Source of the DNA: Ehretia macrophylla
Lineage: Eukaryota > Streptophyta > Magnoliopsida > Boraginales > Ehretiaceae
Assembly: GCA_037974665.1 (NCBI GenBank)
Contig: CM075773.1
Span: forward strand, 48,686,080 to 48,750,079
DNA length: 64,000 nt
Direction of reading: 5' to 3'
Shown: piece by piece, positions 1 through 11,665 of the stretch
Layout: the number at the start of each line of letters is the position of its first letter
How positions within the stretch are numbered: position 1 is the first letter of the stretch
Translations under genes and position numbers: made by a program
The notes under the pieces: model-generated
The model's database searches: none
Told to the model about the DNA's origin: nothing
Seen by the model: only the letters and a program-made list of their open reading frames with translations

Positions 1-2789
1 TGTCCAGTTGCATTTAAAAGAACACAATTTTCTATTAGACTTTGTTTTGCCATGACAATAAATAAAGCTCAAGGTCAAACATTAGATTTTGTCGGTATAT
101 ATCTTCGAGAGCCTATTTTTTCTCATGGCCAACTCTATGTAGCATTATCTAGAGTCAAAAAAATAGATGCTGTTAAAATTTTGATAAGACCACCTACAAT
201 TTGTGACGCCCGAGATTTTAGCCGTGCATTTTTTTACTGTTGCATCTATTGTTTGCTCATTTCCTTCTGTGCTTTATTAACTGGCTTCTTTAACTACTAT
301 TCATCCCGTTTTCAAACTATATTCTATTAGTGAATTAATATTTTTATTAAATCACATTAATTGTTAGAGGAGTGGGAAAAATGTGCAATTGAGCTAGAGG
401 CGATAGGAGAGCTCGTTTAGAAAATGTTTTTAGTAGTTAAGTGAATAGTGTTACGTAACAAACTTAGAGATTTAAATAACTAACATTACTTTTCACCTTA
501 GGCTCGTTTTTAAGTTAATAACGCGCATTCTAGTGACCTTTTAAATACCCAAACTTGACCCCACCTCAACTTAACCTTATATAATTCACCTAAGCTCATT
601 AAAACACAAAAAAAAAAAAGAGAACAAATGTGCAGGAATTACTGTAGCAGGGCCGAAAATACCAAAGGAGAAGGAAAAGAGGAGATTTTGCTTCAACAAC
701 CTTGCATCTTGAGCTCCTAGCTTGATCTTGGGAGGGTTTTGAGCATCCTAGGGCCTTCAACAAGCTTCCTTGTCTTCAAAAATTGTGAGGGAGATGCATT
801 TTATTGTTTTTAAAGTTTATGTTCATATGTTGAATTTTCTTGATTTGTCAATTATAGCTATAAAACTTGTTATGAATGGTTATTATGAGTACATTATAGC
901 CTATAGAGTTAACTTTCATAGCTTGATAAGGAATTCCACGGTTGAATGTAGAAATTGAAGGAAGAAGACAATGAATAGTGCTTAGAATTAGGGTTTTGAG
1001 AAAAATTGCTAATTAGCTTAAATTGAGGCTTCAATTAGGTGCTCTAGATCCTAGTGAAGTTAGTTGAAAAGCCCCATGAGGTTGAATCACTCGAAACCGA
1101 GCTTAATTGCATAAATAGCCGACTTTAAAAAGGGGACTTTTTCCGTTGAGCAATCCGGGCAAGTTTGGGCATTGATTCGGGTATCCTTGAGCTAAGAAAG
1201 AACCTTTGGTGCTTTCATTTCGCAAAATTGGGGTTCGGTTAGTATAGTTGTAGTTCAAACCCGTTCGGGGCCTTCCCGAACTTTTTGCTTCAAAAATGAG
1301 TTTTGATGACTTTAAAAGGTGTCTTGGGCTTAATTAAGAATATAGAAAGACTAGGATATGATTTGGAAATCTTGAATCATGCATAGGAGAAAGAAAACTC
1401 GGTTAAAGAAAGGGGAAAAAGTGGTTTTAGCTATATTTGATGCAATTGGTACTTGTATTTAAGTTAACTTATATTGTATTGAATATTTAGGATATAATTA
1501 AGCTATTTGAGTAGATTGTGGGGATTAAATTGTGTTGATTGCTTCTTTTGGAATCTTTAAGCTAATTTAGTGCTTATGTGAACATATATCGTGCTTATAT
1601 GTGAGGGCGGCCTACTTTGTCGTCCCTCTTATGTGTTATGTAATATCTTGATTGCTTGTGACTTGTCTCGGGGTTGTGCAACCTTTTCGGAAATGGTAGC
1701 GTCGAGAAACACCGGCGGCGTCGGGCTTGCCGTGCTCTCTCAACTATCATGGTACCTATTCCCTTTTTCGCTGAGGCATACTCCACTACCCCAGAGGCGT
1801 GGTTTACCTGCTGGGCATGGACGTACCTCGAGAGAAAGGGTCGTAGGATCGGGTTACATCCGGAGTATCCCAATTGTTGGTGTTTGGGGTTTGCCGGCAT
1901 GTTCATGAAGTTCGTGGTTCGTGGCTCTTGATCGAAGACTTGGAAGTGGAACCGTATCCTTTTTAAAGTGATTAAATACTTGGCTTTCTATCTTGCTGGT
2001 TTATGTTGTATATATATATGTTTTCTTGTGATTGCATATCATATTGCATGCCTGATATGTTGCATCACCTCCATCGCTAGGCAACATTGTTGCTCATTCC
2101 TCATTTAATATGTTTCAGGTAAAGCTGAGGTGAATCCTCAGCTGATAGAAGAAGAGGAAGAAGTGCTAGTTAAGCAATTTCGGTGACTTCTTGTGTGATA
2201 AGGTTGTCTAAAATGAGAAACTTGCGTGGAGTTGTTGTTGATTGCCTTTTTGTGACCTTGGGGTCTTGAGTATAATTGGTGAATGTAATAATTTGTAATC
2301 TTGTATATTGGATATAAAGTGGAATGACATGTAATAATCCATAGTAAACTTATTCTTTTGCATGCTTGTGTGATTAACAAACTTGGAAGTAGAACTTGGC
2401 TATTGTTGTATCTAACTACCCATAGTTAAAATTAGAAATGGTTTGCTTGCTTGTGTGTTATATGTAATTGTTGTTCCAAGGCTCGGATGGCCTTGTGATC
2501 GCGGATGACCCATAAAAATCTTGGAGGATTGGTTATAAGAGTTGTTGTTTGTGGATCTAGCATCATGGGTGTCTTTGTGCAGGTACCAGTTTAGTCCTAT
2601 AAATAGGGGAGACTCCGTCCGTTTTTCCATAAAATTTCATGCCCGGGGTTTGGAATCGGGTGAGAATAGCATGATAAATAGGAGTCCCGGTCTCGTGAGG
2701 GATCGGGGCGTTACACAATTGATAGCATGAGTGATGATGAAACAAAAAATGTGGTCTATGAAGAAGTCTTAGCACTTGCTTCAAATTAA
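1..2789 (+). pseudogene. Helitron RepHel helicase, C-terminal end, split by a solo LTR
   Basis: End of the SF1/PIF1-like helicase domain of a Helitron transposase, which unwinds DNA during rolling-circle transposition. Frame 1 is open from base 1. The motif V region (NKAQGQTL) is at 61-84 and motif VI (LYVALSR) at 133-153. The reading frame runs to 201, then the solo LTR at 202-2715 interrupts it. It resumes at 2721 in exactly the same phase after the duplicated CAATT and ends with an acidic tail and a TAA at 2787-2789. The apparent extension of the first part to a stop at 330 is LTR sequence and not helicase. The frame match means that this C-terminal part was still open when the LTR landed. 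The rest of the protein is outside the window. Confidence 0.85.
197..2720 (+). mobile_element. Solo LTR A (202-2715) with CAATT target-site duplications
   Basis: The element spans 202-2715 (2514 bp). It starts TGTGACGCCC and ends GGCGTTACA, so it has TG...CA ends with a short terminal inverted repeat. It is flanked by perfect 5-bp duplications CAATT at 197-201 and 2716-2720. No gag, pol, primer-binding site or second LTR is visible, so it fits a solo LTR left by LTR-LTR recombination; long LTRs of this kind are known in Ty3/gypsy elements, but the family is inferred. It is a shorter relative of 5959-10582, sharing the 5' end, the GC-richer block starting GAGGGCGGCC (here 1600-1930) and the 3' end. 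Small ORFs in the GC-richer block occur on both strands and are not conserved genes. The strand is given relative to TG...CA order and is otherwise arbitrary. Confidence 0.85.
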
Positions 2790-2927
2790 AAAGAATTTTT
2801 TCTTTTTCCCTATAAGAAGTTAATTTATATACTGACATCATTATTTAAATTCTATATTTATGTATTTTAATTTTTATGCTAATTAATTTATAATTTACAA
2901 TATGATACTTGCAGGATCCAACCTAAT

Positions 2928-3077
2928 ATGGAAGCATTTACTCCAATTCTCAACGTAAATCTAGCTGCACACCATTGGAAAACAAAGGTCCAAGTCTTTG
3001 ACAAAATGCAATCTTGTGATTCAATATCATCAACACTGATAACATATCAAAATATCATATTACAAGATGAAGTTGTG
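2928..3077 (+). pseudogene. RPA1-like OB-fold protein, first-exon fragment of the Helitron
   Basis: An ATG at 2928 opens a frame reading MEAFTPILNVN, then AHHWKTKVQVFDK and YQNIILQDE. This matches the first OB-fold strand region of replication protein A large-subunit homologues, which plant Helitrons carry beside RepHel. RPA binds single-stranded DNA, and in Helitrons it is presumed to help replication or transposition. Similarity stops at about 3074-3077 beside possible splice donors (GTTGTGAGC). The frame stays open to 3284, but that stretch is T-rich and has no family resemblance, so it is probably intron. No later RPA exon was recognised before the captured CBL exons, so the gene looks truncated. 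Confidence 0.6.
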
Positions 3078-3833
3078 AGCTTAAATTTTTTTCCTTATAT
3101 TTTCCTTTATTTAATTTTAACATTCATCTTTTCATACTACATTCTTGTTTCTCTCTTTATCATCAAATCTTTAAATCTGAAGTATGTATACATGAGTCGT
3201 GATAATCTCATGGTGAAAAGATTTCTTTTAGTTTGTTATAGAAGCAATTCATGTTGCATCTTGGCTGTAGAGTCAAGCAGTTGAAAATTTATTTTCTTTC
3301 ATTTTAGTGCCACTTGATTATCGAGTTGTATTAGTATTCTTATTTGAACTCTATGATTTTGTCTGCTTTGAAATCAAAGAATAATCACCCTCTAATTGGA
3401 AGATATATGCACATAGACATGTTCAGAATGTAAGTATTTTTGTGTCAGTATCTCTAGGGCACCAATAAATTATGTTTAATGATGATTCTTAAAATAAATT
3501 TTCAGGGAATGAGAAGGATTCTGAAAAAGTTTCTGCTCATATTTTTGTTTGTTTGTTGGCTTGAATGCAATGAAAAATAAGAAAACATAGCTCCGGACTC
3601 CAAAAGTAAATTTCCATTTCTTCCTTATTCTCGTGGACTATATATGTCATTACGCAGCAGCTAATTGGAAGAAAGGTTCATATTTAAAACATATCTTTAA
3701 GCTTTCTTCTATCTATACACTGCTAACAATCACACGCTATGTTTCCTGATTGCAGTTACTGATCGTCCTTATTGATTTTGCATATCTTCATTAACATTTA
3801 ATAAAGATATTCAATTTGTTTGATTACAAACAG
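3078..3833 (+). other. Helitron interior without recognised gene
   Basis: AT-rich sequence between the RPA-like exon and the first CBL exon. It probably holds RPA intron remnants and the intron upstream of the captured CBL exon. A possible acceptor at about 3504 is followed by a short open stretch that I could not assign to a family. Confidence 0.5.
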
Positions 3834-5331
3834 AATGGAGTCATTGAATTTGTCCATTCGTTGGAGGTATTCCATACAAATGCACCATTAGTAGACGAAA
3901 TTGCATGTAAGTAACACTTGTCTTCATATGTTGCAATCCAAACAGTTTAGGATCCTATTTATATCATTACTTGATGAAAGATATCATTATTTGTTTTAGT
4001 TCTTTGCTCTCTTAGCTAGAGATGTTCTCTTGACAGTTGCATTCAAATTGTATGATTGAAGTCAAACAGGATATATTGAGAGAAAAAAGGCAACAGTTGT
4101 AACTTTTTTTTCCTTTTCCTGTTCCATTTTTAAAATGCAGTTCTTCTTTCCTTTTTCATTATCTTTTTTATTTTCTTTATGTGGAACTTCTTCTTCTTAT
4201 ACTCAAGATTGACTCTAATATGGAATTATTGCTTGTCACTCTTATGTTTTTGTTTGTTTCATCGTTGTAATTTTTTTACATTTGGACAGTTGAAAGAGAT
4301 GGTATCGGCACTATTGCATGAATTAGATCTTGATTTGTCAGATGGTTCATCAAATGATTTTTGATAATTTAAAGATTGATTCAACTTTGTCTCATATGAC
4401 TTTGTGCCTAAGCTTCTTAGTTTAACATTTCTCTTCTCCTTTTTGACATTTAGTGATACAGATACTAATGATGATGAAAGCATTGATCAAGAAGAATGAA
4501 AGGAGTTCATGTTGAAGAATCCATCTTTTTTAAAGAATATGACTCATCCATAACTCAACTAAGTGTTTAAAGAGTACGTACAATATTATCATATCCTCTT
4601 GGAGTTAGTATTGTTTGAAATCCAAAACAAGCTGATATTCTTTGGAAATAAACATTTAATTCTGCGGCACAACTTTTATATTATATGGCCCCGAAGACTG
4701 CTACATGAGTTTCAGACACTGTAACAGCTAAGCAAGTTTTGTGCTGCAGTTCTATTTCCCACGCACCATAGTATGCATTTAGAGAATGTCTCAAAACTGA
4801 AATTAGCTAGAGATGTTCTCTTGAGAGTTGCACTCAGATTGTATGATTGAAGGCAAACAGGATATATTGAGAGAAAAAAGGTTACAGTTGCAACTTTTTT
4901 TTCCTTTTCCTGTTCCATTTTTAAAATGCAGTTCTTCTTTCATTTTTCATTATCTTTTTTATTTTCTTTATGTGGAATTTTTTTTCTTATACTCAAGATT
5001 GACTCTAATATGGAATTATTGCTTGTCACTCTTATGTTTTTGTTTGTTTCATCATTGTAATTTTTTTTACATCTGGACAGTTGAAAGAGATGGTATCGGC
5101 ACTATTGCATGAATTAGATCTTGATTTGTCAGATGGTTTTTGATAATATAAAGATTGATTTAACTTTGTCTCACGTGACTCCGTGCCTCTGCTTCTTGGT
5201 TTAACATTTCTTTTCTCCTCTTTGACATTCAGTGATACAGATACTAATGGTGATGAAAACATTGATCAAGAAGAATGGAAGGAGTTCATGTTGAAGAATC
5301 CATCTCTTTTAAAGAATATGACTCATCTATA
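3834..5331 (+). pseudogene. Captured CBL (calcineurin B-like, SOS3/CBL4-type) fragment, C-terminal exons duplicated
   Basis: Pieces of an EF-hand calcium sensor that in plants binds CIPK kinases. Exon a (3834-3905) reads NGVIEF then VHSLEVFHTNAP and lacks about three residues of the usual EF-hand. Exon b (from 4037) continues in phase across the junction into FAFKLYD, then a TGA, then QTGYIER. Exon c (from 4290) reads LKEMVSALLHELDLDLSD and then breaks frame. Exon d (4454 to about 4552) reads TDTNDDESIDQEE, a stop in place of Trp, then KEFMLKNPS. Exons b-d occur again from 4828, 5081 and 5233. The second exon d keeps the Trp but also lacks the normal C terminus. Wording is closest to the SOS3/CBL4 clade from memory. 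It cannot make a working CBL. N-terminal exons are absent. Confidence 0.8.
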
Positions 5332-5580
5332 ACTCAACTAAGTGTTTACAGAGTACACACAATATTATCATATCCTCTTGAAGTTAGTATTGTTTGAAAT
5401 CCAAAACAAGCTGATATTCTTTGGAAATAAACATTTAATTCTCCGGCACAACTTTTATATTGTAGGGGCCCCGAAGACTGCATGATGAGTTTCAGACACT
5501 GTGACAACTAAGCAAGTTTTTTGCTGTAGTTCTATTTCCCATGCACCATAGTATGCATTTAGAGAATGTCTCAAAACTGG
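4012..5580 (+). repeat. Tandem duplication of the captured CBL exon block
   Basis: Two direct copies, about 4012-4800 and 4803-5580, each 780-790 bp, with exons b, c and d and their introns. The copies align by eye over their whole length with scattered substitutions and small indels. Copy 2 has lost about a dozen bases at the end of exon c. Both carry the same TGA in exon b, so that stop predates the duplication. The Trp-to-stop change in exon d is only in copy 1 and came later. A further partial copy of the unit end (about 65 bp) recurs at 5634-5690. Confidence 0.85.
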
Positions 5581-5953
5581 AATAATTGATATGGGTTTGA
5601 CAATTCAGGTAAATACTCTACGAAGGGACTTGATTCATTTAGAGAACGTCTGAAAATTAGAATAATTGATATGAGTTTGACAATTCAGGCTCTACAAAAG
5701 TGTATGCATCTTTGTTACAGAAAGATCTAAAGGTGTGCAACTCTTGACAACTGTGGCCTGAAATTTGATATCAGTTTCTTTTTTGGTTTCGCAGTTGCTA
5801 TCATCTCTGCTATTGAGTTTGATAAAAGTGGTGACCATCTTGCTACTGGTGATTGTGGAGGCAGGGTGGTGTTATTTGCAAGGACTGATACAAAAGAGGT
5901 ACGTCTTTACGTCAATACGATTTTATTTATTAGAAATCAAGTCAATAATCAAC

Positions 5954-8900
5954 CTATCTGTAACGCCCGAGAATTTTATCACACATATTTTAAATAACTG
6001 TTGCATAAACTACTTGTGCATTTTACGTGCATTTCTTGTCTTCTTTAATTGTTTATTTCTGAGGCACTATTCATAAGAAAATTTACTGTCTCGGATATGC
6101 GATTCAATATTTTTCATAGGTCACATGACATTTAAAAAGAGTCGGAATATGGTAGTTTTGAACTTTAGGGGTCGGGAGTATGTGTTTGAAAAATGTTTTA
6201 CCGCTTCACATGAATAGTGTTACGTATGTAAAAACATTGTTTTAAATTAGTTAGCATTACAATTGGAATTAAGCCCATTTGATCAAGACTTTTCTTAGTA
6301 TTTGACATAACAAAACATAACTTACACATATATTTACACAATATAACACCATTTATGCATACTACTCAAGAAAACAAAAGCCAAAATTGCAAAAATACCC
6401 CCCCCTCCCCCCAAATCCGTGAACCCTAAGAGAGGAAAAGGAAAAAAATTTCTTCAACTTTGAGCAAGAATTGGTCCTTTGGCTTAGTCTAGGAGGAGAT
6501 TGGAGCATTAGGGGGCATCTACAACTTGTCTTCATCTTCAATATTGTGAGGGAATTGCATATTTCATAATTTTAAAGTTGATGCATATATATTGAATTTC
6601 TTGTCTTGTTGAATTTAGCTATTTTGCTTGTTATAAATGCTTGTTATATGATCTTTGAAACCTATAGAACTCTCTTTTGGAGCTTAGTTGCAATTGTAAT
6701 GGTTTTATTTTGAGAATCAAAGTTGTAGGAGAAGGTGAATAGTGCAGTGAATAGTGAAATTCAAAAATTTAAGGTTTTTGATATAATTTGTTAATTAGCT
6801 TGAATTGAGACTTCAAATAGATGCTCTAGGTCCTAGTGAAGCTAGTTGAAAATCCACGTGAAGTTGAATCAACCAAAACCGAGCTAAATTGCGTAATTAG
6901 TCGACTTTAAAAAGAGAATTTTTCTCGTTGTGTAATCCGGGCACATTTGGGCTATGATTTGGGTATCCTCGGGGTATGGAAGCACTATTGGTGCTTTCTT
7001 TACGCGAAAATGGGGTTCGAATAGTATAGTTGTAGTTAAAACTCGTTTGGGGCCTTCCCGAACTTTTGTTTCTAAAACAGAGTTTTATAATCTTATTAGG
7101 TGTCTTTTGGCTTAACTAGGAATGTAGTATGATTAAAATATGGTTTGGTAACCTTGATGCACACTTAGGAGAAGAAAAGTTTGGTTAAAGAAAGGAAGAA
7201 TCAACCTAGACCTTTGCATTTTGCATGTTTTAGTCTTTGAAGGTGAGTGAATCATCTTATATGTATTTTATTTTGATTATATTGCTATATTTGTGCATGC
7301 TTTGTTAGTTTCACAAGTAATTGTTGATTTGCTATCTATGAACAAAATTGTAGACTAGATGTTTGTTTAAAGCCTTCAATGAAGTGTAAATGCTAAGTAA
7401 TGGCAAAAAGTAGCTAAAAGTGTAGTATGCAAAATGAGCAAATATCTGGACAGCCTACTGCTTATGAGTTCTAGAGCCATTTTGACATAGTAAACATGCT
7501 CGAAACTTAACAAAAATTTTACAACAGCTAGATTAGGCAGTTTAGAGAAAATGTTGATTTCTAAGGCTTAGGCTAATTCAAACGTTTTGATCATCCGATT
7601 TAGAAATTTCAGAAATATGTTTGGAAATTCGCTGAAGCAGGGCAGTTTGCGCAGTTGCACGAGAAAGGTCTTAACTTGTGGAATTTAGATCGGAATTGAG
7701 TTCTGCTTGAGGCTAAAATTAACTAGACTTGCAGTTTAGAGAAAATGTTGATTTCTAAGGCTTAGGCTAATTCAAACGTTTTGATCATCCGATTTAGCAA
7801 TTTCAAAAATATGTCTGGAAATTCGCTGAAGCAGGGCAGTTTGCGCAGTTGCACGAGAAAGGTCCTAACTTGTGGAATTTAGATCGGAATTGAGTTCTGC
7901 TTGAGGCTAAAATTAACTACACTCGAAGAGATTTCTTTTTATGTCAAAATCAGAGGATTTGGAGATCAATAGATTAGGTTACGGATTTGCTAAAGTTAGC
8001 TTCTGCTAGAAAACTTAGACTGTTTTCATTAATTTGTTATTTGTATAGTCCATTGTTGTTGATAAATAATTAAATTGTGAGTTTTGCCAAGGTATAATGT
8101 TATTTGGTGCACACTTAGGAAGGCTAATAAAGATATTTGGGAGAATGTGCTTAAAGCTCTTGAACCCTACATGCAAGGTTAATTGCAAAATGGATGATAA
8201 AGCATATTCTCGTGAAGTAAACTTGTCAAAATGCTAGATAAGTTAACCACAAAGATCTCGTATCAGTTGAACTGTAATTGATTCTAGGTTGTTCATAATT
8301 ATAAATTCTAGTTAAATTGCTTCTAACTTGGACTGTTTACTTCATGTACGTGCTAAGTAATGTTTTACTTGCTAGATCCTTGAATATGTCCTAAGGTGCT
8401 TTAAGTGGTTAATCGTTTAAGGGGCATTACAAATAGTGATGAAGTTTGTATAACATGCAATATTTGTGTTAATGTGATATTTAGATGTCGTACTATATGT
8501 AATTGTCGAATTCATTTAACCTTGGAGATAAAAGAATATATGAATTGATTACATGGTCATGTATTAGCTAAAGCTTAAATGAATTTAAGGGTAACTAACC
8601 TTAGGTTACTCATTGAATGCTCCTTCATGGTGTTATTAGAAAGATAAAGAATAAAAGTGTTAATTGAGCTTAACTTCCATTGAGTTGTAAACTTCCACAT
8701 GAAATGATTTCTGCCTAGAGTTATAAACTAATAATGTAGGAATATTAGTTAGCTAGTTAACTCGCTACCTTGCTCTTTTCTCCCTTAAGTGCAAAATAAT
8801 GTGTTTACGTTTGATATAATGTTGTATGTGTTGACCAGAATTTATAGTTATGGTTAATTTGCTCACATATTGGTTTCTTAAGTGTAATGCTTTTATCTTT

Positions 8901-10587
8901 AAAATATTTACTAACTACAAGTTAAGTATCAGTTGAGCCACATCCTTGTGTAAACTATTAGTTAGTTAAGGAGAGAAGATGTACAAGTTAGAAGACCTAT
9001 TGGCTGATTATGTTAACACGATAAAAGTGCTTTAGAATATTTGGATGGAATTGGTATAGCCAATTATTAAAGCGTTATCCTAGTTTACTTGCATTGTGTT
9101 ATGCTAGTTTAAAGGCTAAATGCTATATTTATATGAGTAGGCTAAGGTTGCACATTTGAGCTAATTCAAGGAGATTTGGAGTGAATCTAAGCGATTCTCT
9201 TACATAATTAGCCTAATTCAAGATGAGGGAGTTACATTCTTTTGTGCATCTTAATTTGTTTTACTGCTCATGAATTGTATAGTTCAATATGATTGCTTAT
9301 AATTACGTGTACTTTGATATGAATAGACTAAATATACATTTGTCTTTTATTTATATTATTATATGGCTTATTTATTGTAAACTACATGCGAGGGCGGCCT
9401 ACTTTGTTGTCCCTCATTTATGTGATTCTTGAATTATATTGTCATTGCTTGAATTATTGTGATCGAATATCGGGTTGCGCAACCTTTTCGGACATAGTAG
9501 CTTCGAGAAACACGGGCGGCGTCGGGCTTGCCGTGCTCCCTCGACTACCATTGTGCATATTCCCTTCTCGCTGAGGTATACTCCACTACCCCAGAGGCGT
9601 GGTTCACCTGCTGGGCATGGACTTACCTCAGGAGAAAGAGTCGTAGGATCGGGATACATCCAGAGTATCCCAACATGTTGGAGTAAGGGGTTTGCTGGCA
9701 ATTGCATGAAGTTCGTAGTTCCTGGCTCGTGATTGAAGACAAAGTGGAATCGTATCCTTTTTAATGTGGTTAATTACTTGGCTATTTGGTCTTGTTGTTT
9801 TATGATATATACATATGACTTCTTGTGATTGCATATCATAATACACGCCCCTGTATGTTGCATCATCTCCCTCGCTGGGCAACATTGTTGCTCACTCCTC
9901 ATTTAACATGTTTCAGGAGAAGCTAAGGTTGGGCCCCAGCTAGTTGTTGAAGAAGAAGAAATACTGCTTGAGTTTGTGCCTTGAATGCTTTCTTGTGAGG
10001 TTGACTAGTTCAAATGTGCATATGAAGAATATGTTACTTTTGTATAAGTTGTATTTTGAGACCTTGCGTGGTCTTGTATGTATTTATATTATATCAAGGA
10101 ATGTAATATTAAAGTTTTAGTTTTGTTTGATGATTAGGTACTAGTGGGCTTGTAATATATTCTATTTGTTTTACTTTATTACTTAGTAGTGCATGCTTGT
10201 GTGGACAATGAAAACTAATTAGTTGGTTGGACACAAATTATAAGAAAGCTTGAATGATAATATAGAGTGGTATGATAAGTGGATTAAAAAGATAGAACTT
10301 CAATGGATTTAATTTTGCATACTTGTGTGATATGTTATTGGGTTCCAAGGCTCGGATGGCCTTGAGGAGCTGGTTGACTTTATTAATCTTGAAAGTTAGG
10401 TTGTATGAATGGTTGATTGTGATTCCGGACTTGTATGTGACTGTTGGCAGGTTTCTAGATAGATTTACATATAGGGGAAGCTCCGTCCGTTTTTCCTAAA
10501 ATTTTGTGCCCGGGTTTGGATTTGAGTTGAGAATAGCGTGATAAATAGGAGTCCCGGTCTCGTGAGGGATCGAGGCGTTACACTATC
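5954..10587 (+). mobile_element. Solo LTR B (5959-10582) with CTATC target-site duplications
   Basis: The element spans 5959-10582 (4624 bp), from TGTAACGCCCGAG to GAGGCGTTACA, and is flanked by perfect CTATC duplications at 5954-5958 and 10583-10587. It is the same family as 202-2715. Shared parts are the 5' end, a stretch with a GGTATCCT core and GGGGCCTTCCCGAACTTTT (6960-7060 here, 1170-1285 in A), the GC-richer block (9388-9740) and the final 120 bp with GATAAATAGGAGTCCCGGTC. Relative to A it carries about 2.1 kb of extra sequence at roughly 7200-9360. No coding domain, primer-binding site or polypurine tract is visible, so I call it a solo LTR of a long-LTR element, probably Ty3/gypsy. 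A non-autonomous element with undetected LTRs is less likely. Confidence 0.85.
7537..7924 (+). repeat. 194-bp tandem duplication inside solo LTR B
   Basis: Two nearly identical copies start at 7537 and 7731 (both GCAGTTTAGAGAAAATG), differing at only a few bases. The repeat lies in the part of LTR B that LTR A lacks, so it may be an LTR-internal enhancer-like repeat or a late duplication. Confidence 0.9.
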
Positions 10588-10936
10588 TTTCTTTATATGC
10601 TGCAACATTTAATTTCTAGCATGGATAACTTTGTGAACACCTTGATAGTTTTTTGTTAAAAGGAATTATTTTTGGTAGAACAGTAGTTATATTTCTTTAT
10701 CTGTATGTATTTCACTCCTCCTTAGGTGGCTTTCTTTCTTTTTCTCCATGCTTTCATTTCTTTCTTTTGTTGTTCCTCTTTCATTTAATATGGTGTGCAT
10801 CACTTTCTTCAATTTGACTATCTCAGAAGTTTGGAAATTGAGAAGAAAATAAACCAGATCTGCTGGTGCCAAACAGCTAATGTGCCCTCTTTCTTATATC
10901 TACTAAAATGATGATAAAACCATCAAGTTTTGGAAG

Positions 10937-11665
10937 ATGGGATGTTGATTCCCATTGTTATTAATCAAATACCGAATGAGATAATTAGCTACATTTTGTA
11001 ACGGAAGTCTGTAAATTCAAATGATTTCATTTTAGTTGTAATTTTTTGGCAGTCAGTCTATTACCCACCCTTGCTAGCATAAAAAAAGACCTTTTCGGGC
11101 GGCAAGTCACATCTTGGAATGTTAGGATTCAACCTTCTTTTGCTCCGTAAATGTTGTGTTATTTTTCTTAGTGTTTGGATACAAGTACTGCTTATTTTTG
11201 TGGATGTTTAATACTCTTGTTGAAGGATCAGCCCTTCTCTTTATCATTTTCCATCATCTCCAAATAACTGATGAGCCTTTGTCTTTCCTTTTGCTTTATG
11301 GTTTTGCATTCATCAGATCAATGATTCTCTTATGCATCAATTATGAAATTGTTCCTGGTTAGTTGTATCATCCCGTTAATCTACCTGTTACTTTGGCAAT
11401 CATTTTAGTTTTTTGATTTCTTTTCACGATATCTTGTTATGGATTTAAAATTATTTTTTTTATTTTTGTGCATTTATTTAAAACTTTTTGGCATTTTGAA
11501 TTCATTTATTTTTATAAATTGGAGATAGTGAAATTCATTTACATAACAAATATATTAACGTAAATTAACTATACTAGAATTTATATAATTAAAACTATTG
11601 ATACAAATTTATTTTCATTGTAAATAATTTTATTCAAACTATTTTATTAATATACATTGGGCACA
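10937..11665 (+). other. Helitron 3' subterminal region, no gene seen
   Basis: AT-rich sequence between the B55 fragment and the terminal palindrome. One open frame of 68 codons at 11156-11362 is T-rich and hydrophobic only by composition. No conserved coding was recognised. Confidence 0.5.

Larger units (their letters stand above)
5795..10936 (+). pseudogene. Captured PP2A B55-type regulatory subunit fragment, intron split by solo LTR B
   Basis: Two pieces of the WD40-repeat B55 subunit, which targets protein phosphatase 2A to substrates. Exon 1 of the fragment (5795-5898) follows a good acceptor and reads IISAIEFDKSGDHLATGD, then GGRVVLF and RTDTKE, with an intact GTACGT donor. A conserved Arg after ATGD is Cys here, as expected from CpG decay. 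The second piece (10813 to about 10936) reads FDYLRSLEIE, then KINQICWCQTAN, and then breaks frame before KTIKFWK-like coding in another frame. The intron between them received the 4.6-kb solo LTR. Upstream and downstream B55 exons are missing, so this is a non-functional genomic fragment. It lies in the same orientation as the CBL fragment and inside the Helitron. Confidence 0.82.

Noticed and set aside
202..330. Extension of the helicase frame beyond 201
   Set aside because: The bases after 201 align with the start of the other solo LTR (5959 onward), so the residues up to 330 are LTR sequence read by chance.
1591..1931. Overlapping ORFs of 80-105 codons on both strands (and again at 9386-9740)
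   Set aside because: They lie in the GC-richer block of the solo LTRs, occur in several frames on both strands, and do not stay in the same frame between the two LTR copies.
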